Source: Pseudobutyrivibrio sp. ACV-2
Lineage (GTDB): Bacteria; Bacillota; Clostridia; Lachnospirales; Lachnospiraceae
Length of the DNA: 64,000 nt
Assembly: GCF_900107545.1 (NCBI RefSeq)
Contig: NZ_FNQZ01000009.1
Span: 97,910 to 161,909 of the forward strand
Direction of reading: 5' to 3'
In this document: piece by piece, positions 32,284 through 40,672 of the stretch
Position numbering within the stretch: the first letter of the stretch is position 1
Layout of the letters: every line of letters starts with the position of its first letter
Translations under genes and position numbers: made by a program
The notes under the pieces: model-generated
The model's database searches: none
What the model was told of the DNA's origin: nothing
The model's input: only the letters and a program-made list of their open reading frames with translations

Positions 32284-33804
32284 ATGAAATTGTCCAAAAA
32301 AGTAACAAGCTTTTTGCTTGCCCTAACACTCATTGTTACTGCATTTACCTTTAGCCCTTCTATATCAGCAAAGGCTGACAGCGGTGTTGCAATAGGCAGC
32401 GCAGTCATCCAGGGTACAGATGTAGTCGTCGCAACTGCTGGCAATGTAGTTTCTGATGATGGCGTATATCACCTTATAGCTTCAGACGTAAATCAGGTAG
32501 CACCAGCTGGAATAGATGTTTCTCAGCAGCCTGTTTCTGCAGGAGCCACATTCACAGTTCCACTTGGTAAAGGAACAGATAGATCTATGCTTTTCAAAAA
32601 ATTCACTGTCTGCGTTATGTCAGGTGGTACATTAAAACCAGTTTCAAACAGTATGTTCATTACCAATCCTGAAGCAAGTGCAACCTTTAGACCTGCCAGA
32701 ATGGATTTTGGAAAAAAAGGTATCCTACCAGCCCTTGAAAAACAAATTGCAGACATGAATCGTCCTGCAGATTTAGGTGCAAAACAGGTTAACCTTAACA
32801 TTCCTTTATCTGTTATCGGAGATCCTGGTAGACTTGCAGGATATGATTACTCAGTTCAGAAATATAACAACCTTGGTATACAGGTTAATGTTATTATCCT
32901 TGTTGACGCTCAGGGACCACAACAGTACATCAGCCCATATTCATATGATGGCTTGGGTGCTCACAATTACTATGGATTAAACGCTTCTACAACTGAGGGT
33001 GTAAATGCCCTTGCATCTGCCGCTTCATTTTTAGGTAGCCACTACGCAGGTGGTGCATACGGACAGGTTGACAACTTTATTATTGGAAACGAAGTAAACG
33101 CTTGGTGGCTTTGGAATTATATGCACTGCCCATCAAATGATGTATTCATGCAGGAATACACCAATGCTTTCAGACTTTTCTATAACGGAATCAAATCTGA
33201 AAATGCAAACGCAAATGTATACTGCTGCATCGACCACCAGTGGGCTCGTTCAGAAGCTTCTTACTATATCTCTGGAAAAGAATTTGTGACAAAATTCAAC
33301 AGCATTGTTAAGAGCCAGGGTAACATTGACTGGAGACTTGCAGTGCACCCATACAATGCACCACTTTATGCTCCTATCGCATGGGAGACAGGAAAGAATG
33401 TTTCTCACAGCCAGAACACACCTTATGTCACAATGGCAAATATAGATGTGCTTACAGATTTCATGTGTACACCTGATATGCTTTCACCTACAGGCGCTGT
33501 TCGTACAGTTAAATGCTCTGAGGTAGGCTACACAAGCCATGACGGAGAAGCTTTACAGGCAGCATCCCTTGTTTATGCTTATCTTGTTGCAGAAAACAAC
33601 AGTTTCATTGATGGTGTTGTTATTTCAAGAGAAATGGACCACGTAGGAGACATTGCTCAAGGTATGATGTCAGGACTTACAAATGTGGATTCCTCACCAA
33701 AGATGGGTTACGAATTCTACAAAAACGCAGCTGATCCAAATGTCATTGCACAAGCCAGCGCCATTGCAGGCATTGATTTAACATCATTAATTACACCTAG
33801 ATAA
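32284..33804 (+). CDS. Secreted DUF5722 TIM-barrel, glycosidase-like protein (506 aa)
   Basis: Signal peptide about residues 1-32 (ends ISAKADS), an N-terminal beta domain to about 125, then a DUF5722 (GH-like) TIM barrel. Candidate catalytic acids are in FIIGNEVNAWW near residue 264 (Asn-Glu acid/base pattern) and KCSEVGYTS near residue 413. YCCIDHQW and LAVHPYNAPLY are aromatic substrate-site-type segments. DUF5722 proteins resemble clan-A glycosidases, but to my knowledge no substrate is settled. GAAAGGAG lies upstream of the ATG. Monocistronic. Confidence 0.8.
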   Translation: MKLSKKVTSFLLALTLIVTAFTFSPSISAKADSGVAIGSAVIQGTDVVVATAGNVVSDDGVYHLIASDVNQVAPAGIDVSQQPVSAGATFTVPLGKGTDRSMLFKKFTVCVMSGGTLKPVSNSMFITNPEASATFRPARMDFGKKGILPALEKQIADMNRPADLGAKQVNLNIPLSVIGDPGRLAGYDYSVQKYNNLGIQVNVIILVDAQGPQQYISPYSYDGLGAHNYYGLNASTTEGVNALASAASFLGSHYAGGAYGQVDNFIIGNEVNAWWLWNYMHCPSNDVFMQEYTNAFRLFYNGIKSENANANVYCCIDHQWARSEASYYISGKEFVTKFNSIVKSQGNIDWRLAVHPYNAPLYAPIAWETGKNVSHSQNTPYVTMANIDVLTDFMCTPDMLSPTGAVRTVKCSEVGYTSHDGEALQAASLVYAYLVAENNSFIDGVVISREMDHVGDIAQGMMSGLTNVDSSPKMGYEFYKNAADPNVIAQASAIAGIDLTSLITPR

Positions 33805-33816
33805 TAATTATAATAA

Positions 33817-33838
33817 AAGGCGGCTATTTAGCCGCCTT
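33817..33838 (-). terminator. Terminator containing the hypB stop codon
   Basis: AAGGCGGCT, loop, AGCCGCCTT, followed on the minus strand by TTTATT. The hairpin overlaps the last hypB codons. On the plus strand (after the DUF5722 gene) the T-run is weaker. Confidence 0.8.
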
Positions 33839-34492
33839 AATTTCTGCCTCAATCCACTGAACTACTTCATCAAGGCCCTCGCCTGTTTTGGCGCTGATGA
33901 AAAATATTTTAGCATTTGGATTGAGCTTTAATATACGTTCTGTTACTTTTTCTTTACTGAAATCAAAATAGTCTAGTGTATCTATTTTGTTAATTAATAC
34001 CACATCACTTATTTCAAACATAAGAGGATATTTAAGAGGTTTGTCATCCCCTTCTGGAACTGATAATAGCATCAGGTTTTTATTGGCTCCCACGTCGAAT
34101 TCTGCAGGGCACACAAGATTGCCGATGTTCTCTAAAATCAGCAAATCAAAATCCTTGGTATCGTATTCCATAAGAGCACGGCTTGTCATATCAGCATCAA
34201 TATGACACAGCCCCATATTATGAATCTGAATTGACTTCACTCCAGTTGCGTCTGCTACCCTTTGGGCATCGATGCTGGTTTCAATATCCACATCCATTTC
34301 ACCAATTTTATATCTGTCCTTCATCCTGTTGATGATTGCAGAAAGTGTGGTGGTCTTACCTGAACCAGGGCCTGACATTACATTCAAAAAGAATGTCCCC
34401 TGCTTCTTCATCTGCTTACGAATGGCTTCGGCTGCTGCATCATTTTCAGCAAATACGCTTTCGCCTATCTCAATTACTTTTACTTCACTCAT
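33824..34492 (-). CDS. hypB: Hydrogenase/urease nickel insertion GTPase HypB (222 aa)
   Basis: SIMIBI-class GTPase that delivers nickel to NiFe-hydrogenase (or urease) with HypA. P-loop SGPGSGKTTTL near residue 40, switch region DIETSIDAQRV, metal-linked HNMGLCHIDADM (Cys/His used at the dimer metal site), ENIGNLVCPAEFDVG and guanine motif INKIDTLD. No N-terminal His stretch and no CXXCGC nickel-storage motif. It is an orphan: no hypA, hypC-F or hydrogenase gene lies in the window. A nickel-type importer lies upstream on the same strand, and its own leader is unusually structured. Confidence 0.93.
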   Translation of the reverse strand: MSEVKVIEIGESVFAENDAAAEAIRKQMKKQGTFFLNVMSGPGSGKTTTLSAIINRMKDRYKIGEMDVDIETSIDAQRVADATGVKSIQIHNMGLCHIDADMTSRALMEYDTKDFDLLILENIGNLVCPAEFDVGANKNLMLLSVPEGDDKPLKYPLMFEISDVVLINKIDTLDYFDFSKEKVTERILKLNPNAKIFFISAKTGEGLDEVVQWIEAEIKAAK

Positions 34493-34525
34493 ATTTATCT
34501 ATACTCCTTTTGCTACATTATAAAT

Positions 34526-34635
34526 AAAAAAAGCCGACGCGTAAATGCGTCGGCGTTATGATCGGGGAGTGCGACCAAAGTTGCCCTTGGTCGCTGAGTT
34601 ATGAAAAATTTGGTATTAGCTTTTCGCTAGTACGA
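34526..34635 (-). ncRNA. Candidate structured leader or small RNA upstream of hypB
   Basis: Downstream of a good promoter, the minus strand forms a perfect hairpin (GCGACCAA, loop, TTGGTCGC; 34571-34594) and then a terminator (GCCGACGC, loop, GCGTCGGC, TTTTTTT; 34526-34554). The terminator ends 34 bases before the hypB ATG. Either a small RNA of about 110 nucleotides or an attenuating leader, such as a riboswitch, for hypB fits. I cannot assign it to a known family. Confidence 0.5.
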
Positions 34636-34640
34636 TTGTA

Positions 34641-34669
34641 AATATATCACGTCGAAAACGTTTCCGCAA
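34641..34669 (-). promoter_or_regulatory. hypB-leader promoter with embedded cre-like operator
   Basis: Minus strand TTGCGG at 34664-34669, 17-base spacer, TATATT at 34641-34646. The spacer holds GGAAACGTTTTCG (34653-34665), which resembles the CcpA/LacI-family cre consensus. Binding there would block the promoter. Confidence 0.6.
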
Positions 34670-34772
34670 GAACTTTTTCACATTTTTTTCACATTTTTTA
34701 TTTTTTTAATCAATTTTTAATTTTTGTGTCAAAGTACCGCCACACCTGAGGTCTAACCGTCCATAATCTTTT

Positions 34773-35543
34773 TTATAACTCAGATTTTTGTGCAAACACA
34801 CAAAACATTTTATCCGGAATGTAAAACTCATCATGCTCTATAAAAATTCTACTTCCAAATTCTGAATCTGTACTTACATTTTCAAATCCGATTTGCTCTA
34901 AGATTTCCTTATCCCATTCCGGTCTGTTAAGAGTACTTATTGTAAGCATATGATAAATATTATGACACTCATCCTTTAGGGCATCATCAATTTTACTGTG
35001 AGCAAGATTTTCCGGACTTTTTAGATTGTGAGCACCCTTAGCATATTCCGCATCAAAATTAATAAGTACCCCGCCCTGCTTTAGAACTCTTCGCCACTCA
35101 CCGTAGGCCTCTATCGGATGCGGAAGGGTCCAGGTGAGATTTCTGCTGATTACCACATCAAAAAATCCATCTGGGAAATGTAGGTTCTCAGCATCCCCCT
35201 GCTCCACCTTTACTTTGTTACTATCCAGACCATATAGACTGATCATCTCACCTGCTTTGACAATCATTTCAGGTGTAAGATCAATACCTGTAATCCTATG
35301 TCCTTCTTTACCAAGTACTACTTCAAAAAATCCTGTTCCACAACCAACATCTAATATATTAAGAGACTTTCCCTCAGGAAGCATCTGCTTTATTTCTTCA
35401 AGCCATCTACTTGCCTTAACGCTTTCTATCTCATCATGTCTTAGTTCAAAAAATCCTTCTGCTCTTTTGGTCCAGTAGCTTTCCACCCTGTCTTTAATGT
35501 CTGCTGCTTCATCCTCAAAAGCAATATAGTGTAACTCACCCAT
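34773..35543 (-). CDS. Class I SAM-dependent methyltransferase A (256 aa)
   Basis: Rossmann-fold methyltransferase. An N-terminal motif VESYWTKRAEGFFELRHDE is shared with its neighbour (YWRGRAEGYSEVNKEEL). SAM motif I is NILDVGCGTGFFEVVL near residue 65, the acidic SAM-ribose residue is in ITGIDLTPEMI, then GDAENLHFPDGFFDVVISRNLTW. The substrate is unknown. AAGGA precedes the ATG. It ends the importer operon, after the second methyltransferase (34-base gap). The two proteins look like diverged duplicates, so successive methylations or a heterodimer are possible. Confidence 0.82.
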   Translation of the reverse strand: MGELHYIAFEDEAADIKDRVESYWTKRAEGFFELRHDEIESVKASRWLEEIKQMLPEGKSLNILDVGCGTGFFEVVLGKEGHRITGIDLTPEMIVKAGEMISLYGLDSNKVKVEQGDAENLHFPDGFFDVVISRNLTWTLPHPIEAYGEWRRVLKQGGVLINFDAEYAKGAHNLKSPENLAHSKIDDALKDECHNIYHMLTISTLNRPEWDKEILEQIGFENVSTDSEFGSRIFIEHDEFYIPDKMFCVFAQKSEL

Positions 35544-35577
35544 AAATATCCTTATCTACCTCTTACAAGAGGGGCAA

Positions 35578-36360
35578 TTAATTTGTATCTTTTATAAATT
35601 TAACCATAAACATTGGTGTGGATTTATAGTTAATCTTTTCCTTGTCAGAATAAAGGACTGCGCCTACATCTGTCATAGTCTCTACTCGCCCTGCATTTAA
35701 GCTGATTAAATAATCCTCATCCCACTTAGGACGAAATCTTTTTGTTGATGGCATCTCATAGGCTATGGTCTCCATCTGGTCGAAATTCTCGCCTATGTTA
35801 TAGTCACCCACATCTGCTGCTGCAACATTCAATCTATCCTGTTCATATTCAGCCTGCTTTTTTTCGTCCACAAGATATGCGTACCAGTTGGCGTCAAAAG
35901 TTAAGAGCTCTCCATCCTTTTTCAGCACTCGAATCCATTCCTTATATGCATCTTCCGGAGATGGCAAATTCCACATCAAGTTTCTAGAGAATACTACATC
36001 AAATGACTCATCGTCAAATGGAAGCTTCATGGCATTGCCCTGGATGAACTTTATTTTATCAGCAAGTGCTCCTGCATTTTCTTTAGCCTCAGCTAACATA
36101 GTTTCTGCAAAATCTATTGCTGTCACTGAAAAGCCTTGCTCTGCTAAAATGATAGAAATAAAACCTGGTCCAGCGCCAACATCAAGAACCTTGATAGATG
36201 CTCTATCCCTGCCGGTGAAATGGTTCATTATCTGTGCCGATAAAAAGGACGTCCAATTATTTCTTTGGACGCCCGCCAACTCTTCTTTATTTACTTCTGA
36301 ATACCCTTCAGCTCTGCCGCGCCAGTATTCTTTATTTTTCTGTTCTAAATTTTCATTCAT
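35578..36360 (-). CDS. Class I SAM-dependent methyltransferase B (260 aa)
   Basis: Paralogue of the next gene. N-terminal EYWRGRAEGYSEVNKEELAG, SAM motif I KVLDVGAGPGFISIIL near residue 58, then VTAIDFAETMLAEAKENA, GNAMKLPFDDESFDVVFSRN and LMWNLPSPEDAYKEW. This methyltransferase type is often found next to Nik/Opp-type ABC genes in gut Clostridia, as I recall. The substrate is not known. It follows the ATPase gene by 15 bases. Confidence 0.82.
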   Translation of the reverse strand: MNENLEQKNKEYWRGRAEGYSEVNKEELAGVQRNNWTSFLSAQIMNHFTGRDRASIKVLDVGAGPGFISIILAEQGFSVTAIDFAETMLAEAKENAGALADKIKFIQGNAMKLPFDDESFDVVFSRNLMWNLPSPEDAYKEWIRVLKKDGELLTFDANWYAYLVDEKKQAEYEQDRLNVAAADVGDYNIGENFDQMETIAYEMPSTKRFRPKWDEDYLISLNAGRVETMTDVGAVLYSDKEKINYKSTPMFMVKFIKDTN

Positions 36361-36375
36361 GTTTGTAATAATACT

Positions 36376-37179
36376 TTATTTAGCTGCCATGTGCCACAGC
36401 TGCTTTCCTCGAAGGCTCCTTGTACAATGGATTAAATGTTTGGTGTAATCATTTTGTGGATTATTAATTACCTCTTTCGCATTTCCATACTCCCTGATTA
36501 TACCATCCTTCAGCACCAGCACATTGTCACATATGGACTCCACTATATCGATATCATGTGTTACAAATATCACAGAGGTTCCCATATCATATAGCTTTAT
36601 CAGCTCCATAATAACCTGATTTCTAGATATATTATCAAGAGCACTTGTTGCCTCATCTGATAATAGTATTTCCGGTTTCATAATCATTGTCAGAGCCACC
36701 GAAACTCTTTGATTCATTCCACCTGACAGTTCAAATGGATAGCTCTTCCACACCTTTTCAGGATCTCTGAAGTTCAGATTGTCAAAAAGCTCTAAAGCCT
36801 TTTCTTTTGCTTCTGATTTGTTAATCTTGCTATGGGCCTTCAGACTCTCTAGCATTTGATCCCCTATTGTGCGGATGGGACAAAGAGCTGCGCCAGGGTC
36901 CTGAAAAATCATTCCGATTTTGCTGCCTCGGATAGCTCTCATTTTAGATTCCTTAAGAGCCAAAAGATTTGTATCTCTATAGCAGATTTCACCTTTTGAG
37001 ACATATCCTGAAGAATTTAAAAGTCCCATGGCAGATTTTATTATTGTGCTTTTCCCGCTACCGGATTCCCCTACCAGTCCAAGGATTTCACCTTCGTGTA
37101 AATCAAAAGTGATATCCCTGGCAACTGGTTTGGAGCCATATGTAATTTCTACATCTTTAAATGAAAGAATAGGAGTCAT
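36376..37179 (-). CDS. Nik/Opp-type ABC transporter ATPase (NikD/OppD-like, 267 aa)
   Basis: Cytosolic ATPase of a peptide/nickel family importer. Walker A GESGSGKST near residue 37, the Opp-type Q-loop IGMIFQDPGAALCP, signature LSGGMNQRV, Walker B ILLSDEATSALD and switch VTHD. The C-terminus is short (no OppD-type extension with an iron-sulphur cysteine motif). These importers usually need two ATPases (D and F). Only this one is present, with methyltransferase genes where the second normally lies. It may work as a homodimer or borrow an ATPase. It is six bases after the binding-protein gene. Confidence 0.85.
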   Translation of the reverse strand: MTPILSFKDVEITYGSKPVARDITFDLHEGEILGLVGESGSGKSTIIKSAMGLLNSSGYVSKGEICYRDTNLLALKESKMRAIRGSKIGMIFQDPGAALCPIRTIGDQMLESLKAHSKINKSEAKEKALELFDNLNFRDPEKVWKSYPFELSGGMNQRVSVALTMIMKPEILLSDEATSALDNISRNQVIMELIKLYDMGTSVIFVTHDIDIVESICDNVLVLKDGIIREYGNAKEVINNPQNDYTKHLIHCTRSLRGKQLWHMAAK

Positions 37180-37185
37180 AAAAAA

Positions 37186-38757
37186 TTATTCTATATCTAA
37201 ATCCGCTGTAATCTCATAATAGTCACAAGGCCATGCCTTAAGACCGGTTAAGTTTGATTTGCTAATCATGCTCATTCTAAGGAATGAACAGAATATAAAT
37301 GCATTATCATCAAGAATTTCCTGCTGCATCTCAACTGCAATATCGCCGCGTTTTTTTACATCATAGGTAGCATTCATTTCATCTGCAAGAGTCTGAATAT
37401 TATCACTATGATATCCACCGCGGTTCTTTGACGAAGTATCCAGGCAATGTGTTGTAAAGAAGTACATTGGGTCGCCAATTCCGCAGGTTACAAATGCTGC
37501 TGCATATACATCCCAGCCATCCTTTTCAGCTACGATTGTTCCGTGGTCAGCTGTGACATTCAACTGAACATCAATACCAATATCCTTAAGTGTTGCCTGA
37601 GCACTCTCTGCAAGAAGTGGTAGCTCCTGTCGGCTAGGATAGCTTATCCATCTGATGGTAAGTGTCTGTCCATCCTTTTCACGAATGCCATCCCCATCAC
37701 TATCAACCCATCCTGCATCCTCAAGGACTTTTTTTGCACCTTCAGGATCATAGCTTTCAGATTTTACATTCTGACCACCAAAACTAAATGTCTCTGGGAA
37801 TGCACCCTTTCCTACATAACCATATCCATTTAATAACGTATTTACGAATCCCTCTTTGTCAATTCCCATCGCAATGGCCTTACGAACTGCGTCATCCTTG
37901 ATTACAGGTGAGTTATAGTTCATCTGACAATAGAAGGCACGGCTGGTAGCTGTTGATGTAAACACGAAATCATCGTTTTCAAAAAGTGGATAGCTGGCAT
38001 ATGCCATACCGTAGGCTGCATCAATATCACCATTTTGAAGGGCAAGCGCCAGTGTGTCGCCATCGCTAATAGTGATAACCTTTACCTCATCAAGCTTTAC
38101 ATCACCATTCCAATAATTCTCATTTTTCACAAGATTTACATGGTCATCAGTCACAACCTCAGTAGCGACAAACGGACCTGTTCCAACTACTACGCCGTTT
38201 TCCTCTGAAGATTCCTCGTCGATAATACATCCATATGGATCACAGAGATAGTTGATTAAAGTAGGCTTTGTTGAATTTGTTGTGATGGTAAGCACATTGC
38301 CGTCCGCCTCCATTGAAGCGATATCAAGGTCTCCTGCAGCCCTTTCATGAACCTCTACCAGATGCTCGAAGCAATCCTTTACAGCCTGCGCATCACAAGT
38401 CTTTCCGTTTGAAAATGTAACACCATCCTTGATTGTGATTTTCCAGGTGTTATCGTCTATGTTTTCATAGCTTTCTGCTACCCATGGTTCAAGCTCCATG
38501 TTTTCGGAAAATTTAAACAGAGTCTCGCCTACACCATAGCGGACGCATGGCCATCCACAGTATGTATCATGTGGATTGATGTTGGCCTCTTCATTCTCAG
38601 CATTAAATGTAGTGTCGCCAAATATAAGGACCTTTTTGCCTGTGTCAGCATTTTCATCTTTTTTAGATTCTTCATTTGCTACGCCGCATCCAGTCATCAC
38701 TGACATGCCCATCAATGTGGCAAGAACCAGGGCCGTCATTTTCTTTGTAATATTCAT
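37186..38757 (-). CDS. Family 5 solute-binding lipoprotein (peptide/nickel type, 523 aa)
   Basis: Extracytoplasmic SBP_bac_5 protein (NikA/OppA/DppA cluster). Lipobox MTGCG puts the anchor Cys at about residue 24; then INPHDTYCGWPCVRYGVGETLF, VTFSNGKTCDAQAVKDCFEHL, and DDAVRKAIAMGIDKEGFVN in the usual order. It has an unusual number of cysteines (TYCGWPC, LCDPYGC). Length is normal. GAGGAGA precedes the ATG. Ligand could be a nickel complex, a metallophore or a peptide; nickel is suggested only by hypB nearby. Confidence 0.85.
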   Translation of the reverse strand: MNITKKMTALVLATLMGMSVMTGCGVANEESKKDENADTGKKVLIFGDTTFNAENEEANINPHDTYCGWPCVRYGVGETLFKFSENMELEPWVAESYENIDDNTWKITIKDGVTFSNGKTCDAQAVKDCFEHLVEVHERAAGDLDIASMEADGNVLTITTNSTKPTLINYLCDPYGCIIDEESSEENGVVVGTGPFVATEVVTDDHVNLVKNENYWNGDVKLDEVKVITISDGDTLALALQNGDIDAAYGMAYASYPLFENDDFVFTSTATSRAFYCQMNYNSPVIKDDAVRKAIAMGIDKEGFVNTLLNGYGYVGKGAFPETFSFGGQNVKSESYDPEGAKKVLEDAGWVDSDGDGIREKDGQTLTIRWISYPSRQELPLLAESAQATLKDIGIDVQLNVTADHGTIVAEKDGWDVYAAAFVTCGIGDPMYFFTTHCLDTSSKNRGGYHSDNIQTLADEMNATYDVKKRGDIAVEMQQEILDDNAFIFCSFLRMSMISKSNLTGLKAWPCDYYEITADLDIE

Positions 38758-38781
38758 ATATAGTCTCCTCTAATCTATTAA

Positions 38782-39609
38782 TTAATCAACCATTTTAGGG
38801 TCGATATAATCTCTGATTGTATCCCCTAAAAGGTTAAAAACTACCACTGAAATGAAAATAGCAATTCCAGGTGAGAGTACTACCCATGGATAAGTTTGCA
38901 GCATGCTTCGACCATTGCTCATCATGCTGCCCCACTCTGCTATTGGAGGCTGTGCTCCAAGTCCTAAAAATGAAAGTCCTGCAAGCTCCATCATCATAGT
39001 TCCTATATCAAGCATAGCCGTTACAAGGATTGGTCCTGCGATGTTCGGAATGATGTGTTTAAAAATGATATACACAGAACTTCCACCAGTCACCTGTGCA
39101 GCCTGTACAAAATCCGTGCCCTTGATAGATAGGGTGCTACTTCTGGCCACTCTTGAGTACTTTGGCCAGCTAATAACAGCCAGTGCCAGCACTGCATTTA
39201 AAATTCCACCACCAAGTATTGCCGCAACTGCCAGGGCAAATACCAAACCTGGAAATGCCAGGCATAAATCGGAAATTCTCATCATTATAGAATCAATAAG
39301 CCCTCCAAAATAGCCGCATATTGTTCCTATAAGTGTGCCGATTCCGGCAATGATTCCTACCAGGGCCAGTGTCGATAGGATACTTGCTCTGGAGCCCATT
39401 ATCACTCTGGAAAACATATCTCTTCCATATGCATCTGTTCCCATAATGTGGGATAAACCAGGAGCACTGTAAGCCAAATTCAGATCCTGCTGATAAGGAT
39501 CAAATGGACAAAGCTTATCAGCAAAAATAGCACTTAGCACCAGCATCAAAGCTAATATCGTAAATACGATAATTCTGATTTTAATATTTCTATTTACATT
39601 TCTACCCAT
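38782..39609 (-). CDS. ABC transporter permease (NikC/DppC-like, 275 aa)
   Basis: Membrane permease with about six segments: IRIIVFTILALMLVLSAIFA at the N-terminus, MGTDAYGRDMFSRVIMG (family C signature), the coupling loop RVARSSTLSIKGTDFVQAAQVTGGS (EAA motif), LAGLSFLGLGAQPPIAEWG, and a C-terminus of NLLGDTIRDYIDPK. Length and motifs are normal for DppC/NikC. It starts directly after the partner permease and 24 bases before the binding-protein gene. Confidence 0.9.
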   Translation of the reverse strand: MGRNVNRNIKIRIIVFTILALMLVLSAIFADKLCPFDPYQQDLNLAYSAPGLSHIMGTDAYGRDMFSRVIMGSRASILSTLALVGIIAGIGTLIGTICGYFGGLIDSIMMRISDLCLAFPGLVFALAVAAILGGGILNAVLALAVISWPKYSRVARSSTLSIKGTDFVQAAQVTGGSSVYIIFKHIIPNIAGPILVTAMLDIGTMMMELAGLSFLGLGAQPPIAEWGSMMSNGRSMLQTYPWVVLSPGIAIFISVVVFNLLGDTIRDYIDPKMVD

Positions 39610-40545
39610 CTATCGCTCCTCCAATCTGATTCTTGGATCAAGCAATCTGTAGGATAAATCTGTAACTAAATTTACAGAGATGTAAATGATCGCCATCCAC
39701 ATAACGTAAGCTTGGATGATAGGGTAATCACGCATATTTATAGCATCCACCGCAAGCTTGCCTACGCCATCCCACATAAATATGGATTCTACAATGGCAG
39801 TTCCTCCAAGCAGGCTTCCTATAGAAAGAGCAAGTAAAGTAATAATGGTCACAAGTGACGCTCTCATTACACTAAACCACAGCGTGGCTGAAAATCTTAC
39901 TCCCCTGGCCTTTGCCCCTATTATGTAATCTTTGGATAGCTCATCCAAAACTGTTGCTCTCACCTGCCTTAAATATTTGGCGCTCATAGCGATGGCCAGC
40001 GTGATAGCAGGCATTGCTACAGTAGAAAGACTTGCGTCCTTTGATATGATTGGAAATAGCTTCAGCTTTATTCCAAGGACATACATCAGCAACAGTGAAA
40101 CAAAAAAGTTTGGCATGCTGTTTCCTAAAAAACTAAAAAAACGAATAAAATAATCTAAAAACTTATTCTGATTTATAGCTGCCACTACTCCCAATGGAAT
40201 AGATATAATTACCGTCAGAAATATTGAAACCACAGTAAGAAATAGTGTAGCTGGGAGTTTTTCGATGAAAGTGTCAAATACATTTTTACCTGACACATAA
40301 CTCTCACCCATATCTCCATGTAAAAGCTTTGTCAGCCAGATGCCATATTGTACTAAAAATGGCTTATCAAGACCCAACTGCGCTTTTGCTGCATTCAGCT
40401 GTGCTTCAGATACTACCTGACCCGTATTCAGCATCTTTTGTTCTACCACGTCGGAGCCAGCAATTCTCATCATTGCAAAACTTAAAAATGTTATGGCAAA
40501 CAATATTGGTATTAATTGCAGAAGCCTCTTAATTACAAATTTCAA
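39610..40545 (-). CDS. ABC transporter permease (NikB/DppB-like, 311 aa)
   Basis: Membrane permease with about six segments. LLQLIPILFAITFLSFAMMR opens it; then QLGLDKPFLVQYGIWLTKLL (NikB signature), the coupling loop RQVRATVLDELSKDYIIGAKARG, and FMWDGVGKLAVDAINMRDYP. The start is a TTG at 40545, behind AGAGGA; no better ATG exists. It starts the importer/methyltransferase operon, after the terminator of the exporter genes. Confidence 0.9.
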   Translation of the reverse strand: MKFVIKRLLQLIPILFAITFLSFAMMRIAGSDVVEQKMLNTGQVVSEAQLNAAKAQLGLDKPFLVQYGIWLTKLLHGDMGESYVSGKNVFDTFIEKLPATLFLTVVSIFLTVIISIPLGVVAAINQNKFLDYFIRFFSFLGNSMPNFFVSLLLMYVLGIKLKLFPIISKDASLSTVAMPAITLAIAMSAKYLRQVRATVLDELSKDYIIGAKARGVRFSATLWFSVMRASLVTIITLLALSIGSLLGGTAIVESIFMWDGVGKLAVDAINMRDYPIIQAYVMWMAIIYISVNLVTDLSYRLLDPRIRLEER

Positions 40546-40638
40546 TCTATATTGTCCTCTTATTTTAACATTTCAGGAAACCATATTATACCATATGAGT
40601 TTCGCATGTATTATATTTTGTTTATTCAAAAAGTAAAA

Positions 40639-40665
40639 GCATGTATTCCATTTTGGAATACATGC
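40639..40665 (-). terminator. Terminator after the ABC exporter genes
   Basis: GCATGTATTCCA, a three-base loop, TGGAATACATGC, then TTTTACTTTTT on the minus strand. It separates the exporter pair from the importer operon. A promoter with TATAAT (GGTATAATATGG) follows near 40580. Confidence 0.9.
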
Positions 40666-40672
40666 CCTAATT

